Assembly (NCBI GenBank): GCA_902727945.1 | Contig: CACVAV010000318.1 | Span: forward strand, 1-6,386 | Direction of reading: 5' to 3' | Source of the DNA: an uncultured Thiotrichaceae bacterium | Lineage (GTDB): Bacteria; Pseudomonadota; Gammaproteobacteria; Thiotrichales; Thiotrichaceae | DNA length: 6,386 nt | Shown here: positions 1-5,614 of the stretch, one piece after another | How positions within the stretch are numbered: the stretch's first letter is position 1 | How the letters are laid out: each line of letters opens with the position of its first letter | Notes under the pieces: generated by a model | Told to the model about the DNA's origin: nothing | The model's database searches: none | Seen by the model: only the letters and a program-made list of their open reading frames with translations | Position numbers and translations under genes: made by a program

Positions 1-795
1 ATTTCTCAATCCGGAGAAACGGCTGATACCTTGGCTGCACTGGATAAAGTGAAACAGAGTAATGGTTGTCTGGCTTCATTGACCATTTGTAACGTGGCTG
101 AAAGTTCGTTGGTACGTGAGTCTGATTTATCGCTGATGACCATCGCCGGGCCGGAAATCGGTGTGGCTTCGACAAAGGCATTCACGACTCAGCTGGTCGC
201 TATGCAGTTGTTAGCGGGTTTGTTAGTGCAGATCAATAGCGGTGATAAATCAGTGGTGGCGCAACTGGCTGGTGATCTGCTGAAACTACCTGAATACATT
301 GAAAAAGTGTTGGCATTAGATTCGGCCATTGAGACATTGGCTGAACGTTTTCTGGAAAAGCATCATGCCTTGTATTTAGGGCGTGGTGAGCAATTTCCGG
401 TGGCACTGGAAGGTGCATTGAAGCTGAAGGAAATTTCCTACATTCACGCTGAAGCCTATCCGGCGGGCGAACTTAAGCATGGCCCGCTGGCTTTAGTTGA
501 TAGCGAGATGCCGATTATTGCAGTTGCACCCAATACCAATCTGCTGGAAAAGTTGAAGTCCAACCTGGAAGTGGTGCGGGCGCGTGGTGGTGAGCTTTAT
601 GTGTTTGCTGACAAGAATGCCGGGTTCCAGTCTGAAGAAAACATGCATATTATTGAACTGCCGCCGGTTCCGGAATTATTGGCTCCGATCGTGTACAGCG
701 TGCCTTTGCAGTTGCTGGCTTATCACGTTGCGGTATTAAAGGGCACGGATGTGGATAAGCCACGGAATCTGGCTAAGTCGGTGACGGTTGAGTAG
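1..795 (+). CDS. glmS: Glutamine-fructose-6-phosphate aminotransferase (isomerizing), C-terminal part
   Basis: GlmS makes glucosamine-6-phosphate from fructose-6-phosphate and glutamine in the cytoplasm, the first step towards UDP-GlcNAc for peptidoglycan and LPS. Only the last 264 residues are present (the E. coli enzyme has about 609). The frame is open at base 1, so the N-terminal glutaminase domain and part of the first SIS domain lie outside the window. What remains begins in the sugar-phosphate loop SQSGETADT (residues 2-10) and contains the second SIS domain. The isomerase catalytic residues are visible: Glu144 in KEISYIHAE, His160 in GELKHGP and Lys259 in the C-terminal NLAKSVTVE. Their spacings of 16 and 99 residues equal those of E. 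coli Glu488, His504 and Lys603. The C-terminus is intact and nothing suggests decay. No terminator of its own orientation is obvious after the TAG. The family assignment is essentially certain. Confidence 0.97.
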   Translation: MSQSGETADTLAALDKVKQSNGCLASLTICNVAESSLVRESDLSLMTIAGPEIGVASTKAFTTQLVAMQLLAGLLVQINSGDKSVVAQLAGDLLKLPEYIEKVLALDSAIETLAERFLEKHHALYLGRGEQFPVALEGALKLKEISYIHAEAYPAGELKHGPLALVDSEMPIIAVAPNTNLLEKLKSNLEVVRARGGELYVFADKNAGFQSEENMHIIELPPVPELLAPIVYSVPLQLLAYHVAVLKGTDVDKPRNLAKSVTVE

Positions 796-834
796 GGCGT
801 AATGAATCGGGATAAGATACACGAGCGGAGGGTG

Positions 835-866
835 ATAAAAAACGGGTAACCCGTAGATTACCCGTT
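835..866 (-). terminator. Rho-independent terminator of the small secreted-protein gene
   Basis: AACGGGTAA (841-849) and TTACCCGTT (858-866) form a perfect 9-bp stem with an 8-nt loop. Read on the minus strand, the stem is followed directly by a run of T (the A-run at 836-840 extends the stem's end). This fits an intrinsic terminator for the gene ending at 927. On the + strand only two T residues lie at the end of the stem, so it is at best a weak terminator for glmS. Confidence 0.8.
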
Positions 867-926
867 CATCCTCTCAGGACACCGACACGCTCTGTGTTAA
901 CAGCAGCGAGTCACCTGATTTTGGGA

Positions 927-1295
927 TTACTGCTGAGTCTGTGTGTAACCATAAGTATTGCCGTAGCCATTACCATAACCGTCACCTTTAGCAGTGGTGT
1001 ACCAGTTACCGTTGGTGCTACCTTTCATGGCACTATCAGCATTCATATCTGTTTTGCCTTTGCCTTTGAATACGATCTGGAATTCAACTTCGCCGTCAGC
1101 GTTGCCGTTACCACGACCCCAGCCATTTGCATCAGCAGTACCGGTGCTATAAGCCTGACCCTGAGCAGTGGTGTAAGTTTGTGCATTCGCAGCACCGTTA
1201 GCAGCGGCCTGGCCGTTATCCATTGGCATGAATTCAGCGGAAGCAGTAGTAGAAATGGCGATCAGCGTAGCGAAAGCAATAGTGTGTAATTTCAT
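927..1295 (-). CDS. Small exported Gly/Asn/Tyr-rich protein, possible sulfur globule protein
   Basis: This is a predicted 122-residue protein. The start was chosen at the ATG at 1295 because AGGAG lies 7 nt upstream of it and the protein then begins with a textbook signal peptide: MKLH, a hydrophobic stretch, and a likely signal peptidase I site ASA|EF after residue 20. A longer reading from 1331 would bury that signal. The mature part (about 102 residues) has 19 Gly, 11 Asn, no Cys, and low-complexity stretches such as NGWGRGNGN (57-65) and YGNGYGNTYGY (107-117). The motif YTTAxGxxY occurs twice (41-49 and 99-107), and a short hydrophobic segment EVEFQIVF (69-76) lies between. Sulfur globule envelope proteins of sulfur-oxidising bacteria are small, exported and rich in Gly, Asn and Tyr, and cbb genes nearby suit such a host. 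That identity is inferred from composition only. A generic cell-surface or stress protein is the alternative. It has its own promoter and terminator, so it is a monocistronic gene. Confidence 0.75.
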   Translation of the reverse strand: MKLHTIAFATLIAISTTASAEFMPMDNGQAAANGAANAQTYTTAQGQAYSTGTADANGWGRGNGNADGEVEFQIVFKGKGKTDMNADSAMKGSTNGNWYTTAKGDGYGNGYGNTYGYTQTQQ

Positions 1296-1302
1296 GATGA
1301 AT

Positions 1303-1307
1303 CTCCT
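1303..1307 (-). promoter_or_regulatory. Ribosome binding site deciding the start of the small exported protein
   Basis: Minus-strand AGGAG ends 7 nt before the ATG at 1295. It is the best Shine-Dalgarno sequence upstream of the possible starts of this gene and supports the shorter, signal-peptide-first protein over the start at 1331. Confidence 0.8.
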
Positions 1308-1355
1308 GGCGAATGAGTGTGTTAGCATCAAGTGCTGTTTCTTTAATATGGGAAT

Positions 1356-1384
1356 ATAATAATATTAGAGTTTTCTAATGTAAA
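1356..1384 (-). promoter_or_regulatory. Sigma70-like promoter of the small exported-protein gene
   Basis: On the minus strand the -35 box TTTACA (1384-1379) and the -10 box TATTAT (1361-1356) each match the consensus at five of six positions and are separated by exactly 17 bp. The region is very AT-rich, and an A-tract lies just upstream of the -35 box, as in UP elements. Transcription would begin near 1349 and leave a leader of about 54 nt. This suggests a strongly expressed gene. The call rests on consensus matching only. Confidence 0.65.
1364..1379. repeat. Inverted repeat filling the promoter spacer
   Basis: ATTAGA (1364-1369) and TCTAAT (1374-1379) are a perfect 6-bp inverted repeat with a 4-bp centre GTTT. 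It lies almost exactly between the -35 and -10 boxes of the minus-strand promoter and touches the last base of the -35 box. The position suits a repressor or MerR-like operator, but in AT-rich DNA a repeat this short can also arise by chance. Confidence 0.45.
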
Positions 1385-1400
1385 GAGTTTTTTTCAACTC
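1385..1400. repeat. Inverted repeat abutting the -35 box
   Basis: GAGTT (1385-1389) and AACTC (1396-1400) are separated by six bases, five of them T. The repeat starts at the base next to the -35 box of the small-gene promoter. It may be an activator site or simply the A/T tract of an UP element. Its arms are only 5 bp, so support is weak. Confidence 0.3.
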
Positions 1401-1468
1401 CAGGTGATTTTTTGAGTCAGGCGGATCTTGATAGCCGGGCTTGAATTTTCAGTTCGGGCGTTGATCTC

Positions 1469-1477
1469 TGTTATGAT
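1469..1477 (+). promoter_or_regulatory. Possible extended -10 promoter of the alpha/beta hydrolase gene
   Basis: TGT followed by TATGAT (1472-1477) matches the extended -10 pattern TGnTATAAT with one mismatch in the hexamer. No good -35 box lies 16-18 bp upstream, which extended -10 promoters tolerate. Transcription would start near 1484, only about 10 nt before the ATG at 1494. Confidence 0.4.
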
Positions 1478-1493
1478 TCAGTATTGTTAATTA

Positions 1494-2456
1494 ATGAACT
1501 CAAAAAAATATATGGTAAGCGTATCCCCGCGTCTTGAAAAATGGCTGACAGAGATGAATGCTCTGATTGACAAGGCTGCTCAGCATGGTTTTAAACAAAC
1601 ACCGGTCAACACCCGTGAGGGGTTGGACAACCTGACCCGTGGTTTGACTAATTCACGTATTCCTATGCACTGGGTGCATGATGACATTATTACTCCACCG
1701 AATGCTTTTCCTGTGCCGGTGCGTATTTACCATCCTGATGAGCACAAAGCATTGCCGGTGCTAATTTATTATCATGGGGGCGGTCACATGGCGGGCAGTG
1801 TGTCCTTGTATGATCCGATTTGTCGTAAGCTGGCGGCCAATACGCAGCATATTGTGGTGTCGGTGGAATATCGTCTGGCCCCGGAGTGTCCGTATCCGGC
1901 GGGCTTAACGGATGCGTACAATGCAGCGCGTTTTGTCTGGCAGGTTTTGGATCAGCGCCAAGTGAAATATCAGCATTGTCTGCGGATAGGTGGTGATAGC
2001 GGGGGCGGGGCGCTGAGTGCAACGGTAGCGCATCGTGCTCAGTACGATAAGGCCGTGGATATTGATGCTCAGCTGCTGATTTACCCGTCACTGGATTACA
2101 CCTTGTCGCAACCGTCAATTGATGAGAACGATGAAGGCTTTTTATTGCATACTAAAAAAATTCACTGGTATTTTGATCATTATTTTCAGCATGCCGAAGA
2201 TCGCAAGCAAGTATCGCCGTTGTTCATGGAGGTCACGTCAGCTTATCCGCGCACAATGGTGGTCACGGCAGAATTTGATCCGTTGCGGGATGAAGGGCAG
2301 CTATATGTTAAACAGTTGCAGGAAGCCGGTATTGAAGCGGAGCTGCTACATTTTGATGACATGATTCATGCGTTTATGAATATGGAAAAGTTGGTGCCGG
2401 ATGAAACTATGCGGGTTTATAGTGAAGCGGGGCGGTTTTTGAATCTAACGCCGTAA
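1494..2456 (+). CDS. Alpha/beta hydrolase fold-3 (HSL-type) esterase/lipase
   Basis: This 320-residue protein is a probable cytoplasmic carboxylesterase of the hormone-sensitive-lipase family, which hydrolyses short-chain acyl esters; the natural substrate cannot be told. The oxyanion-hole motif HGGG is at 94-97, the following YRLAPE at 126-131, and the nucleophile elbow GDSGG at 167-171 with Ser169. The acid is Asp262 in FDPLRDEG and the base His292 in MIHAFM. All catalytic-triad members are present in family order and spacing. The elbow has Gly where GDSAG is most common, a tolerated variation. There is no signal peptide. The N-terminal cap region (about 1-60) is helical-looking and less conserved. 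The ATG at 1494 has no Shine-Dalgarno sequence; a second ATG at 1512 would shorten the protein by six residues and is equally possible. The 3' end overlaps the opposing VWA gene by 12 bp. Confidence 0.92.
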   Translation: MNSKKYMVSVSPRLEKWLTEMNALIDKAAQHGFKQTPVNTREGLDNLTRGLTNSRIPMHWVHDDIITPPNAFPVPVRIYHPDEHKALPVLIYYHGGGHMAGSVSLYDPICRKLAANTQHIVVSVEYRLAPECPYPAGLTDAYNAARFVWQVLDQRQVKYQHCLRIGGDSGGGALSATVAHRAQYDKAVDIDAQLLIYPSLDYTLSQPSIDENDEGFLLHTKKIHWYFDHYFQHAEDRKQVSPLFMEVTSAYPRTMVVTAEFDPLRDEGQLYVKQLQEAGIEAELLHFDDMIHAFMNMEKLVPDETMRVYSEAGRFLNLTP

Positions 2457-3617
2457 CTCGGCCATCCCGGCTTCCAGGCCATCCACGGTGAGCGGGTACA
2501 TGCGTTCACCGATTAGCTGCCGGGTCATTTGGTTGCTCTGTGAATAACCCCAGTGTTTTTCCTGTTCCGGATTCAGCCAGATGAGTTTAGGGAAGCGTTC
2601 AATGACACGCTGCATCCACACTGCCCCAGACTCCTGATTGTAATACTCAATACTACCGCCGACATGGCTGATTTCCCAGGGCGCCATCGCTGCATCACCG
2701 ACAAAAATTACTTTGTAATCGTTACCATAGGTATTGATAATATCCTGAGTCATGTGGCGCTCATTGCCACGGCGTTGATTATTTTTCCATAGGAAGTCAT
2801 AGATGAAGTTATGGAAATAGAAATATTCCAGGTGCTTGAATTCAGTGGTGGCCGCAGAAAATAATTCTTCACAGGTACGGATGTGATCATCCATTGAACC
2901 ACCAATATCGAAAAACAATAAGACCTTCACGGCATTGTGCTTTTCCGGCACCATTTTCAGGTCGAGATAACCGGCATTGCGTGCGGTGGAGCGAATGGTG
3001 TCATTGAGGTCGAGCTGGTCGGCTGCGCCGGTGCGGGCAAAGACCCTGAGTTTGCGCAATGCTACTTTAAGGTTGCGGGTGCCTAATTCCAGAGTCGGAT
3101 CAAGGTCTCTGAACTGACGTTTCTCCCAGACTTTTGAGGCGGAACGACTGCGGCTTTCACCGCCAACGCGCACACCATTCAGATGTGTGCCGGAGTTACC
3201 GAAGGGGGAAGTGCCACCGGTGCCTATCCATTTATTGCCGCCCTGATGGCGTTTTTGCTGTTCCTCAAAACGTTTTTTCAGTGCTTCCATCAGCTCTTCG
3301 GGGTTATCAAATCCCTGTGCTTTGAGTTTGGCTACTTGTTCCGGCGATAGCTGGCCGTTGTTAATCCAGTCGTCCGGAATCAGCATATCCAGTGCGCCGT
3401 CAAAATCTTCTATGCCCTGCATGAAATGGCCAAACGCCAGATCAAAACGGTCGAAATGCTTTTCATCCTTGATCAGGCTGGTGCGGGCCAGTGCATAAAA
3501 TTCATCAGGATTAGCAAAGCCCATACCGCGTTCCAGCATATCGAGCAGATCCAGAAATTCGCGGATGGAAACCGGTAATTCGTGGTTCTTCAGGGTGTAG
3601 AAGAAATTAATCAGCAT
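2445..3617 (-). CDS. VWA-domain protein of the CoxE-like type, partner of the adjacent MoxR ATPase
   Basis: This is a 390-residue cytoplasmic protein without a signal peptide or membrane segment. Residues 1-115 are a helical N-terminal region (LINFFYTLKNHELPVS is typical of this family). A polar, Gly- and Ser-rich linker with many basic residues follows (about 116-165), then a C-terminal von Willebrand factor A domain from about 228. The MIDAS metal site is read as DIGGS at 237-241 rather than the usual DxSxS, and the later acidic residue is probably Asp308 in VGDAAMAP. Proteins of this type (CoxE and uncharacterised relatives) act with MoxR AAA+ ATPases as chaperone or activation systems for metal or multi-subunit enzymes. 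The gene starts 9 nt after the ATPase stop codon, so the two are surely cotranscribed. No strong ribosome binding site is visible, which suggests translational coupling. The client is unknown. Confidence 0.88.
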   Translation of the reverse strand: MLINFFYTLKNHELPVSIREFLDLLDMLERGMGFANPDEFYALARTSLIKDEKHFDRFDLAFGHFMQGIEDFDGALDMLIPDDWINNGQLSPEQVAKLKAQGFDNPEELMEALKKRFEEQQKRHQGGNKWIGTGGTSPFGNSGTHLNGVRVGGESRSRSASKVWEKRQFRDLDPTLELGTRNLKVALRKLRVFARTGAADQLDLNDTIRSTARNAGYLDLKMVPEKHNAVKVLLFFDIGGSMDDHIRTCEELFSAATTEFKHLEYFYFHNFIYDFLWKNNQRRGNERHMTQDIINTYGNDYKVIFVGDAAMAPWEISHVGGSIEYYNQESGAVWMQRVIERFPKLIWLNPEQEKHWGYSQSNQMTRQLIGERMYPLTVDGLEAGMAELRR

Positions 3618-3626
3618 GGCTGTTTC

Positions 3627-4472
3627 TTATCGTGTGGTACGACGGTGCATAAACGCCAGCTTTTCTAGCAGGCTGACATCCTGCTCATTTTTAATTAATG
3701 CGCCGTGTAGCGGTGGAATGGCCTTGCGTGGGTCAGCCTCCTGTAATACCTGTTCCGGTAAGTCGTCGGATAAGAGTAGTTTCAGCCAGTCGATTAGCTC
3801 AGAAGTGGAGGGTGGCTTCTTTAGTCCGGGCACTTCGCGTAACTGGAAGAACGTTTCTAAAGCCTGAGTCACCAGTTGTTGTTTGATGTCGGGATAATGT
3901 GCTGCAACAATACGCCCCATCGTTTCCTTGTCAGGGAAGTTGATGAAATGGAAGAAACAGCGGCGCAGGAAGGCATCCGGTAATTCTTTCTCGTTATTAC
4001 TGGTGATAATAATAATCGGGCGGTTTTTAGCCTTAATGGTTTCGCCGGTTTCATAAACATGGAATTCCATGCGATCCAGTTCCAGCAGCAGGTCATTCGG
4101 AAATTCGATGTCGGCTTTATCAATCTCATCAATCAGCAGCACCACCTGTTGCTCACTGGTAAAGGCTTCCCATAATTTACCTTTTTTAATGTAGTTGGCA
4201 ATGTCATGTACCTTCTCATCACCCAGTTGGGAGTCACGCAGGCGCGATACGGCATCATATTCGTATAAGCCCTGTTGTGCTTTGGTGGTGGATTTAATGT
4301 GCCATTGGATCAGTGGCATGCCTAATGAGGCAGCGACTTCTTCCGCTAGCAGGGTTTTGCCGGTGCCGGGTTCGCCTTTAATGAGCAGTGGACGCCCCAG
4401 GGTGATTGAAGCGTTAACCGCTAATTGCAGGTCAGGGGTGGCGATGTATTTGTCGGAACCGGTAAAGCTCAT
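3627..4472 (-). CDS. MoxR-family AAA+ ATPase (CoxD-like)
   Basis: This 281-residue cytoplasmic ATPase belongs to the MoxR branch of AAA+ proteins, which use ATP hydrolysis to remodel or mature partner complexes together with a VWA protein. The Walker A motif GEPGTGKT is at 33-40, Walker B VVLLIDEID at 110-118, sensor 1 TSNN at 157-160, and the arginine-finger segment FLRRC at 169-173. A C-terminal helical lid carries PSTSELIDWL (221-230). All residues needed for hydrolysis are present, and the length is normal for the family. The ATG at 4472 is preceded by a modest GGA 5 nt upstream. The gene lies 104 bp after the LysR stop and 9 nt before the VWA gene. The pair resembles CoxD-CoxE of carbon monoxide dehydrogenase maturation, but no cox structural gene is in view, so that specific role is not claimed. 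Confidence 0.92.
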   Translation of the reverse strand: MSFTGSDKYIATPDLQLAVNASITLGRPLLIKGEPGTGKTLLAEEVAASLGMPLIQWHIKSTTKAQQGLYEYDAVSRLRDSQLGDEKVHDIANYIKKGKLWEAFTSEQQVVLLIDEIDKADIEFPNDLLLELDRMEFHVYETGETIKAKNRPIIIITSNNEKELPDAFLRRCFFHFINFPDKETMGRIVAAHYPDIKQQLVTQALETFFQLREVPGLKKPPSTSELIDWLKLLLSDDLPEQVLQEADPRKAIPPLHGALIKNEQDVSLLEKLAFMHRRTTR

Positions 4473-4576
4473 AAGTATCCATTTGTGTCAGCAGTTTGTG
4501 TGCCGCCAGTCTATGCGATACGCTTGTATTGTGGAAGGTTGCGTGAAGATTTATCCATCGAATCGAAGTGACCAGC

Positions 4577-5527
4577 TTATAAATTATCACCACCGGCATC
4601 AGGAAAAAACTGATCACCTGCTTCAATGAAAAAATCAAATAGTGCCTGTGCAGTGGGCGTTAAAGGAATGCCACGTTGTTTGACCACCAGCCATTTACGG
4701 ATAATAGGCAGGCCTCCAATATCAAAAGCTTTGAGTCTGCCTTCTTTTAATTCGGCAGCGACTGTGTGAGCAGAAATCAAAGCAATGCCCAGGCCGGAAA
4801 TCACCGCCTGTTTAACAGATTCATTATTACCTACTTCCATGCCCAATTTTGGAACGACGCCTGCCTCTTCAAATAATCTCAGCATAACCAGGCGGGTACC
4901 GGAACCTGCTTCCCGGACTAAAAATGATTCATCGCTCAAGTCTTTAAATTTCAGGTTTTTCCGGTTGATAAGAGGATGGTTTGGCGCGCCAACGACTATA
5001 TGCGGGTGATCACCTATCTCTACGCTCTCCATCGCCTCTTCCTGTGGCGGGCGTCCGACGACCAGAAAATCGTATTCGTAATTGCGGAATGCCTGGAAAA
5101 TAGTTTCGCGGTTGCCAATACAAATACGTACTTCGGCGTGAGGGTGTGATTTTTTAAATTCTGCGATAAGTTGGGGAGCGAAATAACTGGCAGAGTTAAA
5201 AATGCCAATGGAAACTTTACCGCAGTCAATATCATTCAGTTTGGCCAGCGCCACCTGACAATGGCTTAATTGATTTTCTATGTAGGAAGCAGCTAATAAT
5301 ATTTCTTGTCCAAAGGCAGTAGTTTCCAGGCCATTCGCCTTTTTCACTGCCAGAGGGGCACCTACATTCTCTTCCAGCAGGCTTAGTTGTTGAGAAATAG
5401 CAGGCGGGGAAATATTTAAGCGGCTGGCAGCACCCTTTGCGGAGCCTTCCTGTATATAGGCGGTGAATGAACGCAATTGTTTGAGCGTGATGCGATCAAC
5501 TCTGGAAATCGTACTTTTACTTATCAA
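4577..5527 (-). CDS. cbbR: LysR-family transcriptional regulator, CbbR-like
   Basis: This is a 316-residue DNA-binding regulator. An N-terminal winged helix-turn-helix covers about 13-72 (TLKQLRSFTAY; recognition region NISPPAISQQLSLLEE at 39-54). It is followed by a linker helix and a periplasmic-binding-protein-like effector domain from about 103 to 305. The effector domain carries stretches typical of CbbR, the activator of Calvin-cycle operons: GDHPHIVVGAPNHPL (172-186), VREAGSGTR (204-212), NNESVKQAVISGLGIALIS (234-252) and GLPIIRKWLVV (272-282). CbbR senses metabolites such as RuBP, PEP or NADPH depending on species. The start is a TTG: the frame is closed 5 codons upstream and no ATG or GTG occurs before the HTH. 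The usual Shine-Dalgarno sequence is poor. It lies 87 bp downstream of cbbQ in the same direction, which supports the CbbR reading; a different LysR role remains possible. Confidence 0.85.
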   Translation of the reverse strand: MISKSTISRVDRITLKQLRSFTAYIQEGSAKGAASRLNISPPAISQQLSLLEENVGAPLAVKKANGLETTAFGQEILLAASYIENQLSHCQVALAKLNDIDCGKVSIGIFNSASYFAPQLIAEFKKSHPHAEVRICIGNRETIFQAFRNYEYDFLVVGRPPQEEAMESVEIGDHPHIVVGAPNHPLINRKNLKFKDLSDESFLVREAGSGTRLVMLRLFEEAGVVPKLGMEVGNNESVKQAVISGLGIALISAHTVAAELKEGRLKAFDIGGLPIIRKWLVVKQRGIPLTPTAQALFDFFIEAGDQFFPDAGGDNL

Positions 5528-5549
5528 TTCATACCCGGCTTAGAAGGTG

Positions 5550-5568
5550 TCACTCAAGCGGTCAGTGA
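5550..5568. repeat. Dyad upstream of the LysR gene, possible regulator site
   Basis: TCACT (5550-5554) and AGTGA (5564-5568) are a perfect inverted repeat with a 9-bp centre, located 23 bp before the TTG start of the regulator. LysR proteins bind dyads of about this size and often control their own gene. The T-N11-A spacing of the classic LysR box is not met inside it, so this is only a candidate. Confidence 0.25.
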
Positions 5569-5614
5569 AGCAAACAACCCATGATGTCTTTAAACAGTGA
5601 AATCCTTTCATGTG

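Noticed and set aside
901..935. CAGCAG / CTGCTG inverted repeat near the end of the small gene
   Set aside because: Only 6-bp arms with a loop over 20 nt, partly inside the CAG CAG codons of the gene's C-terminus; probably chance.
894..1289. Open reading frame of 131 codons on the + strand
   Set aside because: It is antisense to the small exported-protein gene. Its Ser/Thr/Val-rich sequence is a by-product of the low-complexity codons on the other strand, and the minus-strand gene has the RBS, promoter, signal peptide and terminator.
1690..2118. Minus-strand open frame of 142 codons inside the hydrolase gene
   Set aside because: The hydrolase has all its catalytic motifs in the + frame. The antisense product is rich in His, Pro and Arg with no recognisable domain.
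2445..4472. Naming the MoxR-VWA pair coxD and coxE
   Set aside because: The pair resembles them in domain content, but no carbon monoxide dehydrogenase gene is visible and many uncharacterised pairs share this architecture.
4473..4576. Search for a promoter or terminator in the gap between the regulator and the MoxR gene
   Set aside because: No pair of -35 and -10 boxes with good spacing and no hairpin with a T-run could be found on the minus strand, so neither is annotated; the MoxR-VWA pair might be cotranscribed with the regulator.
4195..4638. Open frames of 144 (+) and 68 (-) codons around the start of the MoxR gene
   Set aside because: They overlap the well-supported ATPase and the end of the regulator, show no domain, and lack convincing ribosome binding sites.
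5598..5610. TGAAA-TCC-TTTCA palindrome just after cbbQ, considered as a terminator
   Set aside because: The stem is only 5 AT-rich base pairs with a 3-nt loop, and there is no T-run after it on the minus strand.
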